Numbered from the stretch's first letter, positions 1 through 10,038 are shown. The stretch: 64,000 nt of DNA from Nitrincola sp048264025 (GCF_048264025.1 NZ_JBLXDN010000005.1:116448-180447), one strand, 5' to 3'. Made by a program: numbers and translations. The notes: a model not told the origin generated them from the sequence alone.

Positions 1-1
1 T

Positions 2-1969
2 GTGCAACCAGCGGATTGCGCGGTGTTGGTGAATAATCTCGGTGAAGCCACGCGTATCCGGCAGGCGTTGCAGCAACTGGGGGTCGCCAGTGTCTATCTT
101 TCGGACCGATCCAGCGTGTTTCAGACCTGGATTGCCAGCGAACTGTTACAACTGCTGCGTGCGGTGTCTGACCCCTTGAATGAGAAGCGCATTCGTACCG
201 CGCTGGCCAGTCCGTTGTTACGCCCTGATATTGCCTCATTGGAGCGACTGAATCAGGATGAGTTGTACTGGGAAAGTCAGTCAGGTCAATTTATAACCTA
301 CCACCAGATCTGGCAGCGTCAGGGTATTCTGCCGTTGATCTATCGCCTGATAAAGGATTTCAATATTGCCCAGAGTGCCGGTCAGCGGCCGCAGGGTGAG
401 CGCGAGTTAACCGATCTGCTGCACCTGGGTGAGCTGTTGCATCAGGCGGCCGATACGCTGGATGGCGAGCAGGCATTGATACGTTATCTGGAAGAGTCGA
501 TTCAGGAACCGGATGAGCAGAGTGAAGCCCAGCAATTGCGTCTGGAAACGGATGAGCAACTGGTGCGGGTAGTCACCATCCACAAATCCAAAGGTCTGGA
601 ATATCCCTTGGTGTTTTTGCCCTTTATCAGTGATAGCCGACAAGCCAAAGCACAGGATACGCTATTGGTCACCCATAACGCCGATCAGCAGGTTGAAGTG
701 CATCTTCGTGCTAATCCTGAAAACCTGGCACAGGCCGATACTGAGCGTCTGGCAGAGGATTTACGCAAGCTCTATGTAGGCTTGACCCGAGCACGTTTTG
801 TTAACTGGATAGGCTTGGCTGAAACTGACAGCTTTGCCGCATCTGCGCTGGCTTATGTGCTGGATGCCAACTCAGGCAATCTGGCTGAACCGTTAAAACA
901 ACTGAAACATCTTAGTCTGCAGGTCCTGCCAGATGAGCATCCAGAACAGCCGCTGGAAGTCTGGCAGCCGGACCGTCCGGAAGTGGATCTGAGCGCCAGA
1001 GCAGCACCGCGACTCAGCCATGAGCCCTGGTGGATTGCCAGTTATTCTGCGCTGAAGCATGGCACCACACAAGTCAGTGAAACTGCCTGGCAGGAAACGC
1101 TGCTGGAAACCCAGGATGCAGAGACCGACGCGACAGACCGGCTCGATCCCTTGGCAGCACTGGATCTGCACGGCTTACCTAAAGGCAGTCAGATAGGTAC
1201 GTTCTTGCACAGTCTGCTGGAGTGGGCTGCGGCGCTGACTTGGGTCGACAGTCAGGGCGTACGCCAGCAAGGGTTTGCGGGCGTGTTGGAGCCGACATTA
1301 CAGGCAAGCTGTTTGGACTATCTGATCCAGCGCTGTCAGCAGCGACAACTGCAATCCTGGAGCGAGCCGCTGCTACAGTGGTTACAGCAGTTCATCCGTC
1401 AGGACTGGCAGTTTCCACAGCAGTCGGAGCCGGGAGCGGCGCCATTCAACCTGGCTGCTCTGTCGCCCCGGCAGTTCAGTGTCGAGCTGGAGTTCTGGTT
1501 TGCCAGCCATCAGGTAAGTACCTTGAAACTGGATCAATGGGTGCAGCAGCGCACGCTGGCAGGGCAGGCGCGACCACCATTAGCCGCTAATCGTTTAAAT
1601 GGCATGCTCAAGGGTTTTATTGATCTGGTGGTTGAACACCAGGGACGTTACTATGTAATAGACTGGAAATCCAATTGGTTAGGCGTAAATGATCAAGCTT
1701 ATTCTGAAGATGTAATGCGTCAGACTCTGCTGGCAAAACGCTACGATCTGCAATACCTCCTGTACCTGCTAGCCCTGCATCGGCAGTTGCGCTTGCGCTT
1801 GCCGGATTATGATTATGACCGGCATATCGGGGGGGCTGCCTATGTGTTTTTGCGCGGCCATCGTGCCACCTCTCAGGGGGTGTTTTTTGATAAGCCGGAT
1901 CGTCAGGTGGTTGAGGGGCTGGATCGACTGTTTGCCGGTCAGGCGTTGATGGATGAGGTGCTGGCATGA
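2..1969 (+). CDS. recB: RecB, exonuclease V beta subunit (C-terminal part)
   Basis: This is the C-terminal 655 residues of RecB; the gene starts before the window, and a full protein is about 1200 residues. RecB is the 3'-5' helicase and the only nuclease of RecBCD, which processes double-strand breaks in the cytoplasm. Visible helicase motifs are VTIHKSKGLEYPLVFLPF near residue 190 of the visible part and YVGLTRAR about 65 residues later. The C-terminal nuclease domain shows GTFLHSLLEW, then FIDLVV and DWKSNWLG (near residue 553), matching the metal-binding Asp and the D-x-K catalytic motif of E. coli RecB (DYKSN there). The later Q-Y box (DLQYLLYLLALHR) is also present. The stop overlaps the recD start by 4 nt (ATGA), so the two are probably translationally coupled. 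recC should lie upstream, out of view. Confidence 0.97.
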   Translation: MQPADCAVLVNNLGEATRIRQALQQLGVASVYLSDRSSVFQTWIASELLQLLRAVSDPLNEKRIRTALASPLLRPDIASLERLNQDELYWESQSGQFITYHQIWQRQGILPLIYRLIKDFNIAQSAGQRPQGERELTDLLHLGELLHQAADTLDGEQALIRYLEESIQEPDEQSEAQQLRLETDEQLVRVVTIHKSKGLEYPLVFLPFISDSRQAKAQDTLLVTHNADQQVEVHLRANPENLAQADTERLAEDLRKLYVGLTRARFVNWIGLAETDSFAASALAYVLDANSGNLAEPLKQLKHLSLQVLPDEHPEQPLEVWQPDRPEVDLSARAAPRLSHEPWWIASYSALKHGTTQVSETAWQETLLETQDAETDATDRLDPLAALDLHGLPKGSQIGTFLHSLLEWAAALTWVDSQGVRQQGFAGVLEPTLQASCLDYLIQRCQQRQLQSWSEPLLQWLQQFIRQDWQFPQQSEPGAAPFNLAALSPRQFSVELEFWFASHQVSTLKLDQWVQQRTLAGQARPPLAANRLNGMLKGFIDLVVEHQGRYYVIDWKSNWLGVNDQAYSEDVMRQTLLAKRYDLQYLLYLLALHRQLRLRLPDYDYDRHIGGAAYVFLRGHRATSQGVFFDKPDRQVVEGLDRLFAGQALMDEVLA

Positions 1970-3993
1970 AAGCGGATAGCGAAGCGTCATTGAATTGGTT
2001 GAATCTGTTACATCAGCAAGGAAAGCTCCGTGCACTGGATCTGGCATTGAGTCGTTATATAGCCGAGGCCGCGCCTGAGTCAGATCCCTGTGTATTGCTG
2101 GCGATAGCCCTGACCAGCGAGCGCAACGGTCATGGTGATGTATGTCTGGATCTGATCGGTGCCCTGACCCATCTGGAGTTAGCCGCTGGACCCGATGCGC
2201 CGGCATTGGCCAGTATCCTGCAGATGCTTCGGTCGGTGAGTCCGGAGGATTGGTGGGCGCGTTTGAGTCAGTCGGCGGCAATTCAGCGGCTTGCATCGGA
2301 TGGACAGAGTGACCAGCCGGAAAAAGCTACGGCGCCCCTGGTGTTATCCGGATCATCAGAACGCCCGATACTCTACCTGCGTCGTTACTGGAACTATGAA
2401 CAACAGGTTCGCACTGCGCTGATGCAACGCATCGATCACTGCTATGACTTACCGGAAGCGCCGATGGCGGCCTTGTTGAACAGCTTGTTTCCGCCATCGG
2501 CTGATACAGCGCAGCCGGATTGGCAGAAAATTGCCTGCGCCTTGTCAGCTCGGCGTGGCTTTGCCGTGATTACCGGTGGTCCCGGAACCGGGAAAACCAC
2601 CACCGTAGTCAGGCTACTGGCGCTGTTGCAGGCCCTGGCGCTTCAGCAGGAGCAACCCGTGTTGCGTATTGCCCTGGCTGCACCGACGGGTAAGGCCGCG
2701 GCACGTCTGAATGCGTCGATAGCGGCCCAGGTAGCGAACCTACCCTTGGCTGCTTTGAGTCACACTCCCGAGCAACTGGCGGACGCGATTCCAACTGAGG
2801 TGACCACGTTGCACCGGCTGTTAGGGCCGATACCGGATAGCCGTCGCTTTCGTCATCACCGCAGCCAGCAGTTGCCGGTCGATCTGGTGGTGGTGGATGA
2901 AGCCTCCATGGTTGATCTGGAGATGCTGGCCGCGCTGGTCGATGCCCTCAAACCCAGCGCACGTTTGATTCTGCTGGGAGACAAGGATCAGTTGGCCTCG
3001 GTTGAAGCCGGTGCCATCCTCGGTGATTTGTGTCAGTTGGCATCACTGGGTCGCTATCAGGATGAAACGGCGCAATGGTTGACAGACGTCACCGGGTATT
3101 CACTCGATGCGCGCTATCTTAGCGAGATCGGGCGGCCACTGGATCAGGCGATTACCATGTTGCGCCAGAGTCATCGCTTCAGTGAGCAGGGCGGTATAGG
3201 CGCCCTGGCACGTCTGGTCAATGATGGACAGCTCTATGGCCAGCCAGTTGAAGATCGTCTGAAGGCGCTGGATCAACTCTTTACTGAACAGCAGGGTCAG
3301 ATAGACAGACTCAGCGTCAGCCATGCCGCGGATGCATCCCTGGCTCAGTTGATTACTCAGGGCTATCGAACCTATTTGCAACAGATTCAGCAAAGTCGAC
3401 CGGCTTTGGCGGCCGGGCAGGCGGCTCATGATCTTTGGGCGGCTCAGGTACTTGAAACTCATACTGGCTTTCAGTTGTTGTGCGCGGTGCGCGAAGGCTC
3501 CTGGGGTGTTGAGCAGTTGAATCTATGGATCACTCGCACTCTGGCCGAGGCCGGATTACTGGAAGGCAGTGATGCACTCTGGTACGAAGGGCGCCCGGTG
3601 CTGATTACCCGCAACGATTACAGCTTGCGTCTGATGAACGGGGATATCGGTATTGCGCTAATGCGCCCTGTAGAAAATCCCGACGGCTCGATCACCTCCG
3701 CATTGCGGGTGGTTTTCCCCGCCGTAGACGGGAGCGTACGCTGGGTCATGCCGAGTCGTCTGCAGGCGTTAGAAACCGTGTTTGCCATGACCGTACACAA
3801 ATCCCAGGGCTCCGAATTCAGCCACACCGCGCTGGTGTTACCGGATCAACCCAACCCCGTACTCACCCAGGAACTCATTTACACCGGCATCACCCGTTCT
3901 CGTCAACGCTTCACCCTGATCCACAGCCGCGACAGCGTACTCCGGCACGCCCTGGAAAAACGCGTAACCCGCCTCAGCGGCCTCCACCTCTAA
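1966..3993 (+). CDS. recD: RecD, exonuclease V alpha subunit
   Basis: RecD is the 5'-3' helicase subunit of RecBCD. The 675-residue length is ordinary for the family. Walker A is GGPGTGKTTTV near residue 203, the DEAD-like Walker B is VVDEASMVD near residue 308, and the C-terminal UvrD-like region has TVHKSQGSEF and the final YTGITRSRQRFTLIHS, the RecD-type motifs V and VI. The ATG lies inside the last codons of recB (ATGA overlap). Nine bases after the stop the palindromes of a RAYT element begin, so the operon ends here, and these inverted repeats may also terminate transcription. Confidence 0.97.
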   Translation: MKADSEASLNWLNLLHQQGKLRALDLALSRYIAEAAPESDPCVLLAIALTSERNGHGDVCLDLIGALTHLELAAGPDAPALASILQMLRSVSPEDWWARLSQSAAIQRLASDGQSDQPEKATAPLVLSGSSERPILYLRRYWNYEQQVRTALMQRIDHCYDLPEAPMAALLNSLFPPSADTAQPDWQKIACALSARRGFAVITGGPGTGKTTTVVRLLALLQALALQQEQPVLRIALAAPTGKAAARLNASIAAQVANLPLAALSHTPEQLADAIPTEVTTLHRLLGPIPDSRRFRHHRSQQLPVDLVVVDEASMVDLEMLAALVDALKPSARLILLGDKDQLASVEAGAILGDLCQLASLGRYQDETAQWLTDVTGYSLDARYLSEIGRPLDQAITMLRQSHRFSEQGGIGALARLVNDGQLYGQPVEDRLKALDQLFTEQQGQIDRLSVSHAADASLAQLITQGYRTYLQQIQQSRPALAAGQAAHDLWAAQVLETHTGFQLLCAVREGSWGVEQLNLWITRTLAEAGLLEGSDALWYEGRPVLITRNDYSLRLMNGDIGIALMRPVENPDGSITSALRVVFPAVDGSVRWVMPSRLQALETVFAMTVHKSQGSEFSHTALVLPDQPNPVLTQELIYTGITRSRQRFTLIHSRDSVLRHALEKRVTRLSGLHL

Positions 3994-3997
3994 AATT

Positions 3998-4088
3998 AAA
4001 AGGGGTCAGTACCCTTAAGAAAAGAGGTCAGTACCCTTTTTTAACTACTAAAAGGGTACTGACCCCTTTTCTTTCTGACCCCTTTTCT
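3998..4088. repeat. Palindromic repeat array, left flank of the RAYT gene
   Basis: The array has two direct copies of AAAAGGGGTCAGTACCC (3998-4016, and 4020-4040 with one change). An inverted copy, AAAGGGTACTGACCCCTTTT, ends at 4070, and a partial copy follows (CTGACCCCTTTTCTTT). Positions 4026-4040 pair with 4050-4064 as a 15-bp hairpin. The same unit lies on the other side of the transposase gene. REP-like palindromes flanking a RAYT gene are the usual arrangement. With T-runs on both strands they may also terminate recD and mfd transcripts. Confidence 0.9.
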
Positions 4089-4090
4089 TT

Positions 4091-4780
4091 TTACTCCTTT
4101 TTAGCTGGGCGCCCCTGCCGGGTCTGGCCAATCTGCCGTCCGAGAAGGGTTTCAATTTGGTTACGAAATCGCTGATTCCCTAAAGGTGTGCCGGTTTGCA
4201 GGCAGGTTCGTAGTTGCAAAAGCTGATTTGGATGAAATGAGCTCTGGATCAGCTCTTGATAAACCATTGCTCTTTCACTTTGGGATTTACCAAGTGATAA
4301 GTAGGTTGGGTGAGGGTGAAGATTATTTAGAAAATTTCCTGATGCATTTTGATGATAACTTGACCATCGGTATTCAGCCGGATGCTCGACCATACCAGCT
4401 CTCACGGGGTTTAGCTCAATATAACGCATACAACAGAGTAGATACTCATCACTTGAAATAATTGAGCCCTTATGACGGCCTTCCCATAACGTACCGCTGC
4501 GATCATAGCGACGATTGACGTAGCTAACGTATTTTCGCCCTACATGCTGAATCGTCAAACTGATGGACTCTGGTGTCGTTGGAGTGAGCAACAGATGTAC
4601 ATGGTTGGTCATCAATACAAAAGCATGCAGATGACATCCATATTTTCTTGCACCTTCATGAAGCCAGTTGAGGTAAATTGAATAGTCCTCTGGCTTGTAA
4701 AAAACAGCTTGGCGAGCATTCCCTCTTTGCACCACATGGGCGGGTATATCGGGAAGATAAAAGCGTGGTTTTCTTGGCAT
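4091..4780 (-). CDS. REP-associated tyrosine transposase (RAYT, Y1/HUH family)
   Basis: A 229-residue single-domain transposase of the Y1/HUH class (TnpA_REP). These enzymes cut and join single-stranded REP palindromes. The HUH motif is seen in TNHVHLLLTP and the likely catalytic Tyr is in the helix GRKYVSYVNRRY. RSGTLWEGR, CMRYIELNPVRAGMV and YRWSSY are hallmark blocks of the family, and the C-terminal GRPAKKE resembles the basic tail of RAYTs. I chose the ATG at 4780 (MPRKPRFYLPDIPAHVVQRG) because AAGGAT precedes it and family members begin this way; the frame is open further upstream to 4861. The gene lies between convergent recD and mfd, and its own palindromes border it on both sides. 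It appears intact. Confidence 0.93.
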   Translation of the reverse strand: MPRKPRFYLPDIPAHVVQRGNARQAVFYKPEDYSIYLNWLHEGARKYGCHLHAFVLMTNHVHLLLTPTTPESISLTIQHVGRKYVSYVNRRYDRSGTLWEGRHKGSIISSDEYLLCCMRYIELNPVRAGMVEHPAEYRWSSYHQNASGNFLNNLHPHPTYLSLGKSQSERAMVYQELIQSSFHPNQLLQLRTCLQTGTPLGNQRFRNQIETLLGRQIGQTRQGRPAKKE

Positions 4781-4859
4781 GTCGACATCCTTGTCGGTAA
4801 GTTCAAAAACTAATTTAAGTCTAGCCCCTGAAAAAGAAAAAGCTAATATAAAAAAGCCC

Positions 4860-4922
4860 AAAAGGGTCAGAAAAGGGGTCAGTACCCTTTTCGCGTACTT
4901 CTAAAAGGGTACTGACCCCTTT
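4860..4922. repeat. Palindromic repeat array, right flank of the RAYT gene
   Basis: A partial unit (AAAAGGGTCAG) is followed by AAAGGGGTCAGTACCCTTTT (to 4891), an 11-nt spacer and the inverted copy AAAAGGGTACTGACCCCTTT (4903-4922). The two full units form a 20-bp hairpin. The last bases of the repeat touch the stop codon of mfd (4922-4924), so the element abuts the mfd coding region exactly. Confidence 0.9.
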
Positions 4923-7900
4923 CAGGAGGCCAGGGCTGTCAGGAGGGCTTCTACTTGTTTGAAGCGCTCTTCGATGCTTTCCATGGGCAGGGTGAAGCGG
5001 AGTCCAGAGGGGCCATCCAGTTTGAAGATGCGTGGTTGGCGCTGGATCATCTGGATGAGCTTGATCGGTTCAACTTTGGGTTCAGAGTCAAATTCGATTT
5101 TGCCACCTTTATTGCCGACATCCAGTTTCTGGATTCCCAGCGCTTCGGCTTGAAGCTTTAGTTCAGTAAGACGTAGCAGGTTTTTAGTGGCTTCGGGGAG
5201 TAGGCCGAAGCGGTCGATCATTTCCACCTGGATCTCGCGCAAGGCGTTGGCATCGCGCGCATTGGAGATGCGTTTGTACAGCATCAAGCGGTTATGTACA
5301 TCCGGCAGGTAATCATCCGGAATCAGTGCAGACAAGTGGAGATTGACTTCACAGCCGTGGTTTAGCGGTTTATCCAGATTCGGTGTTTTGCCGTCACGGA
5401 TCGCTTCAACGGCTTGCTCCAGCATTTCCATATACAGACCGAAGCCTATGGTCTGCATCTGACCGCTTTGATCTTCACCGAGCAGTTCACCGGCACCACG
5501 GATTTCCAGATCATGTGTGGCGAGGGTGAAGCCTGCGCCGAGTGTGGAGGCTTCGGAAATGGCTTCAAGGCGTTTTTGCGCATCGTCGGTCATGTTGCGC
5601 TTGTCCGGGGTTAACAGGTAAGCGTAAGCCTGGTGGTGGGAGCGACCGACACGGCCACGCAACTGATGCAACTGCGCCAGACCGAATTTATCTGCTCGCT
5701 CAATGATAATGGTATTGGCGTTGGGTATGTCGATACCGGTTTCGATGATGGTGGTACACACCAGGACATTAAAGCGCTTGTGGTAAAAGTCGCTCATCAC
5801 CTGTTCCAGTTCGCGCTCACGCATCTGTCCGTGCCCTGCCGCAACGCGGGCTTCCGGCACCAGGGCGTCAATCTCAGTAACCACTTTATCGATAGTTTTG
5901 ACTTCGTTATGCAGGAAGTAGACCTGTCCGCCGCGTAACAGCTCACGCAGTATGGCTTCTTTAAGCAGCGCAGGATCTGATTGGCGGACAAAGGTTTTCA
6001 CCGAGAGTCGGCGAGCCGGCGGGGTGGCAATGATGGAAAGATCGCGCATGCCTGACATGGCCATATTCAGGGTACGTGGAATAGGCGTAGCCGTCATGGT
6101 CAGAATATCGACTTCAGCACGCAATGCTTTGATCTTTTCCTTCTGCTGAACACCGAAACGGTGCTCTTCATCGATAATCAGCAGGCCGAGGTTTTTGTAG
6201 GTCAGACTACCTTGCAGCAGTTTGTGGGTACCGATCAGAATATCCACCTGACCGTCACTCAGTTGTTGGGCAATGACTTGCTGCTGCTTGGCACTGCGAA
6301 AGCGCGAAATGAGTTCAACATTGATTGGCCAGTCGGCAAAACGGTCGCGGAAATTATCGAAATGCTGTTGTGCCAGCAGGGTGGTGGGCACCAGCACCGC
6401 TACTTGCTTGCCCGCTTGTGCGGCGATAAATGCCGCGCGCATGGCCACTTCGGTTTTACCAAAGCCCACATCACCACACACCAGTCGGTCCATGGGTTTG
6501 GCTGAGCGCATGTCGCGGATGACAGCCTCTATAGCGCTGGCCTGATCCGGGGTTTCTTCAAACGGAAAAGCCGCGGCAAAACGTTCGAAATCGGTTTCAG
6601 GGAAGTCAAAAGAAAAGCCTTCGCGGGCATTGCGTCGGGCATAAATATCCAACAGCTCGGCCGCGGTATCGCGGACTTTTTCAGCGGCTTTGCGGCGTGC
6701 CTTGCTCCATTGTTCGGTGCCTAAACGATGTAAAGGCGCCAGTTCATCCGTAGCACCAGAGTAGCGACTGATCAGGTGTAGTGATGAAACTGGAACATAG
6801 AGTTTGGCTTCGTTGGCGTATTCCAACATTAAAAATTCATTGATCTGCCCGTCAACCGTGATGCTTTGCAGGCCACGATAGCGGCCGACACCATGGTCAA
6901 TATGCACCACAGGGGCATTCGTGGTCAGTTCAGACAGGTGGCGGATAACCTGGTCGGACTGCTCCTTTTCGCGTTGGCGACGACGGCGCTGAAAAATCTG
7001 TCTACCAAACAGCTGCGTTTCCGTAACCAGGTGTAACTCACCCGGAATGGAAATGCCCTGGTCCAGCGCAAATACGCTGATCCCCAGTCTCACCGGGCTC
7101 GCCTGGAAGGCCTGCCAGGAGTCAATATCTGTGGCCTTCAGGTGGGTACGCCGCAACAGTTCCTGCAGGGCTTCGCGACGACCGGGTGATTCAGCACAGA
7201 TCAGAAAATGCGCGTCACTATCGCGTTCCATTAGTTGCTTGAGTTTATGCAATGGCTCATCACTGCCAGGCTCAGCCGTCAGGTCGGCAGGCACACTGCA
7301 AGGCAGGTTGTCGCGTCCGGGTTTGCGTTGTTCTGTTTCGGTTGTGACGCGAATGCGTGGGTAGTGCTTGAGTTGTCCAAGCAGTTCATCAGCCGAAAGG
7401 TAAAGTGCCTGGGGGGGTAGTAGGGGGCGCTGAATATCAAAGTTGCGTTCCTGATAGCGGTTTTCCACTTCTTCAGCAAAATGCCTGGCGGCTTCACTGA
7501 CACCGGCTTGTTCAACAAAGAGTGTTTGTTCCGGTAGATAGTCAAACAGTGTGGCGAGCTGATCGAAAAACAGCGGCAGGTAGTATTCGATACCGGCGGG
7601 CGCGATGCCCTCGGAAACGTCGCGGTAAACCGGGCAGCGGTTGAAATCAACTTCAAACACTTCACGCCAACGCTGCTTGAAATGACGTATGGAATCCTGG
7701 TTAAACGGAAATTCGCGCGCCGGTAACAGACGAATACGCTCCAGTTGATCGATGGAACGTTGTGTTTCAGGATCAAAGGTACGCAGGGTTTCGATTTCAT
7801 CATCAAACAGATCGATACGAAAGGGCAGGTCACTACCCATCGGGAAAATATCGATAATTGCGCCACGCACGGCAAACTCACCATGCTCATACACAGTATT

Positions 7901-8368
7901 AACCGCCTGGTAACCGGCATGAACCAGTTGTTGGCGTATGGCATCCGGATTGAACTCCTGTCCCTTATCCAGGCTCAGGCTGTTGCCGGTAATAAACGTG
8001 GTGGGCGCTATGCGCTGCATCAGCGTGGATGCCGACACAATTAAAATGCCACGCTTCATGGCGGGTAAGCGATAGAGGGTTTCTATACGCTGAGAAATAA
8101 TATCCTGATGTGGTGAAAAGGTATCGTATGGCAGGGTTTCCCAATCAGGAACCAGCAGTATTTCATTGTCATCCTGACTAAAAAATCGGGTTTCCTGACG
8201 GATACGCAGTGCAGTTTCATTATCTTTGCACACCAATACTATTAGCCCTTGTTGCTGCCGGGTAAGTAATTGCTGTAGTACTAAACCTGTGCTACAGCCG
8301 GTGACATGTCCAACACGTTTGATGTCACCTGCCGAGTGTGGCAGTGCAAAGCTAAATGGGGCCAGCAA
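4922..8368 (-). CDS. mfd: Mfd, transcription-repair coupling factor
   Basis: Mfd removes RNA polymerase stalled at DNA lesions and recruits UvrA. The 1148-residue length is standard. In order: an N-terminal UvrB-homology region, the RNA-polymerase-interacting region (VHIDHGVGRYRGLQ, YVPVSSLHLISRYSG), then the RecG-like translocase. The translocase has Walker A GDVGFGKTEVAMRAAF near residue 630, Walker B IIDEEHRFGV, motif III TMTATPIPRTL and motif VI QLRGRVGRSHHQAYAYLL, with the C-terminal TRCF domain last. Translation starts at TTG (8366-8368), preceded by AAAGGAG with 7-nt spacing; no better ATG lies in frame nearby. Mfd faces recD and is divergent from gap. Confidence 0.97.
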   Translation of the reverse strand: MLAPFSFALPHSAGDIKRVGHVTGCSTGLVLQQLLTRQQQGLIVLVCKDNETALRIRQETRFFSQDDNEILLVPDWETLPYDTFSPHQDIISQRIETLYRLPAMKRGILIVSASTLMQRIAPTTFITGNSLSLDKGQEFNPDAIRQQLVHAGYQAVNTVYEHGEFAVRGAIIDIFPMGSDLPFRIDLFDDEIETLRTFDPETQRSIDQLERIRLLPAREFPFNQDSIRHFKQRWREVFEVDFNRCPVYRDVSEGIAPAGIEYYLPLFFDQLATLFDYLPEQTLFVEQAGVSEAARHFAEEVENRYQERNFDIQRPLLPPQALYLSADELLGQLKHYPRIRVTTETEQRKPGRDNLPCSVPADLTAEPGSDEPLHKLKQLMERDSDAHFLICAESPGRREALQELLRRTHLKATDIDSWQAFQASPVRLGISVFALDQGISIPGELHLVTETQLFGRQIFQRRRRQREKEQSDQVIRHLSELTTNAPVVHIDHGVGRYRGLQSITVDGQINEFLMLEYANEAKLYVPVSSLHLISRYSGATDELAPLHRLGTEQWSKARRKAAEKVRDTAAELLDIYARRNAREGFSFDFPETDFERFAAAFPFEETPDQASAIEAVIRDMRSAKPMDRLVCGDVGFGKTEVAMRAAFIAAQAGKQVAVLVPTTLLAQQHFDNFRDRFADWPINVELISRFRSAKQQQVIAQQLSDGQVDILIGTHKLLQGSLTYKNLGLLIIDEEHRFGVQQKEKIKALRAEVDILTMTATPIPRTLNMAMSGMRDLSIIATPPARRLSVKTFVRQSDPALLKEAILRELLRGGQVYFLHNEVKTIDKVVTEIDALVPEARVAAGHGQMRERELEQVMSDFYHKRFNVLVCTTIIETGIDIPNANTIIIERADKFGLAQLHQLRGRVGRSHHQAYAYLLTPDKRNMTDDAQKRLEAISEASTLGAGFTLATHDLEIRGAGELLGEDQSGQMQTIGFGLYMEMLEQAVEAIRDGKTPNLDKPLNHGCEVNLHLSALIPDDYLPDVHNRLMLYKRISNARDANALREIQVEMIDRFGLLPEATKNLLRLTELKLQAEALGIQKLDVGNKGGKIEFDSEPKVEPIKLIQMIQRQPRIFKLDGPSGLRFTLPMESIEERFKQVEALLTALAS

Positions 8369-8507
8369 GGTACGCTCCTTTAATAGACTGCAGAGAATCT
8401 TAAAGGGGGTATTTTAACTAATGCTGTAAAAAAACACAGTAATACAGTAAATTTAGAGATGATTTAACCTTTGTTGCTGGTTCGGACCAAAGTCTACTGA
8501 AACGAAT

Positions 8508-8536
8508 TTGATCCGGATGACGTAAACAGGGATAAT
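8508..8536 (+). promoter_or_regulatory. Candidate sigma70 promoter for gap
   Basis: TTGATC (8508-8513) and GATAAT (8531-8536) are separated by 17 nt, which suits sigma70. Transcription would begin near 8543, about 35 nt before the GTG start of the GAPDH gene. This is a pattern match only. Confidence 0.45.
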
Positions 8537-8577
8537 GCGCGCACGCAAATAGAGCCATTACAATTTCGGAGCAAGCT

Positions 8578-10017
8578 GTGAGCCAAGAACTGATTTTAGC
8601 GGACTGGAATGCGCGTGAGTCGATTGCTGAAGCAATGATTCCGTTGGTCGGTCGACTTTACCGTGAACGTAACGTCGAGATCTCTATCTATGGTCGCGTC
8701 ATCGTGAAACGTTCGGTGATCGACGTCATCAAGGCACACCGCTTTGTAAGACAGGTAGAGGATGAAGAGTTGTCAGTGATCGATACCTTTCCGGTACTCG
8801 AAGTGATCAGTGGCCTGGATCTTCATAATGCACATGTGGATATTGCCAAATTGGCAGTTAAATTCCGTACTGAAGCCAAAGGCCGCTCACTGGAACAGTT
8901 CGTCGCTGATGAGATGGCTGATGCGGTAGGCCCGATTGATGATCGTAAACCGGTAGATGTTGTGCTTTACGGTTTTGGTCGTATCGGTCGTATACTGGCG
9001 CGTCAGTTGGTAGATCGTGCCGGTATCGGGCATAGCATGCGTTTACGTGCCGTTGTTGTGCGTAAGGGGAATGCAGACAACGATCTGGAAAAACGTGCCA
9101 GCCTGTTGCGCCGTGATTCTGTGCATGGCTCATTCAAAGGTACGATCCAGGTAGATGAAGAAAATCAGTCTATCATTGCCAATGGTGTGGCTATCCAGGT
9201 GATCTTTACCAGTCAGCCTGAAGATGTTGACTACACCCAGTACGGTATCAATAACGCCTTGGTGATTGATAACACCGGTATGTTCCGTGATGCTGAGGCT
9301 ATGTCTCGTCACTTGAAAGCCAAGGGTGCGGCAAGGGTGATGTTGACAGCCCCGGGTAAAAATATGAAAAACATCGTCATGGGTGTTAATCATCTGGATA
9401 TTACCGCTGAAGACACCATCCTTTCAGCCGCATCTTGTACCACGAATGCAATTGTGCCAGTTCTGAAAGCGCTACAGGATAAGTTTGGTATAGAGAATGG
9501 TCATGTAGAAACGGTGCATTCTTATACTAATGACCAGAACCTGATCGATAACTACCATAAGGGTAGTCGTCGTGGTCGTGCGGCGGCGCTGAACATGGTT
9601 ATTACTGAAACCGGTGCGGCCAAGGCGGTTGCCAAGGCGTTGCCTGAGCTGGAAGGTAAATTGACCGGTAATGCGATTCGTGTGCCGACACCGAACGTGT
9701 CTATGGCGATTTTGAACCTGAATCTGAAAACCGGAACCACTAAAGAAGAGCTGAATGAATATTTGCGCTTTATTGCGTTGCATTCAGATCTGCAGAAGCA
9801 GGTGGATTACAGTAATTCACCGGAAGCTGTGTCTTCTGATTTTGTAGGTTCCAGAGCAGCCGGTGTGGTCGATGCCTTGGCAACGATTGCTGAAGGTAAT
9901 CGTTGTGTGCTGTATGTTTGGTACGATAATGAGTATGGCTATAGCTGTCAGGTTATTCGTATGGCGCAGCAGATTTGCAATACCACCTTGAAGCCTTATC
10001 CGCTTGAAGATAAGTAA
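8578..10017 (+). CDS. gap: Glyceraldehyde-3-phosphate dehydrogenase, long form
   Basis: A NAD(P)-dependent GAPDH that interconverts glyceraldehyde-3-phosphate and 1,3-bisphosphoglycerate. At 479 residues it is longer than the usual 330: about 120 extra N-terminal residues precede the Rossmann start VVLYGFGRIGRILARQLV. The same long form occurs in Pseudomonas and Vibrio next to housekeeping genes. The catalytic Cys lies in SAASCTTNAIVPV, and TGAAKAVAKALPELEGKLTGNAIRVPTP is split here only by my wording; its PELEGKLTGNAIRVPTPN core is the conserved substrate loop. WYDNEYGYS is present near the C-terminus. The start is GTG (8578), with CGGAG six bases upstream. It is a single-gene unit with its own candidate promoter and terminator. 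Confidence 0.93.
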   Translation: MSQELILADWNARESIAEAMIPLVGRLYRERNVEISIYGRVIVKRSVIDVIKAHRFVRQVEDEELSVIDTFPVLEVISGLDLHNAHVDIAKLAVKFRTEAKGRSLEQFVADEMADAVGPIDDRKPVDVVLYGFGRIGRILARQLVDRAGIGHSMRLRAVVVRKGNADNDLEKRASLLRRDSVHGSFKGTIQVDEENQSIIANGVAIQVIFTSQPEDVDYTQYGINNALVIDNTGMFRDAEAMSRHLKAKGAARVMLTAPGKNMKNIVMGVNHLDITAEDTILSAASCTTNAIVPVLKALQDKFGIENGHVETVHSYTNDQNLIDNYHKGSRRGRAAALNMVITETGAAKAVAKALPELEGKLTGNAIRVPTPNVSMAILNLNLKTGTTKEELNEYLRFIALHSDLQKQVDYSNSPEAVSSDFVGSRAAGVVDALATIAEGNRCVLYVWYDNEYGYSCQVIRMAQQICNTTLKPYPLEDK

Positions 10018-10038
10018 TAATAGTCGGTGTTAGTTAAA

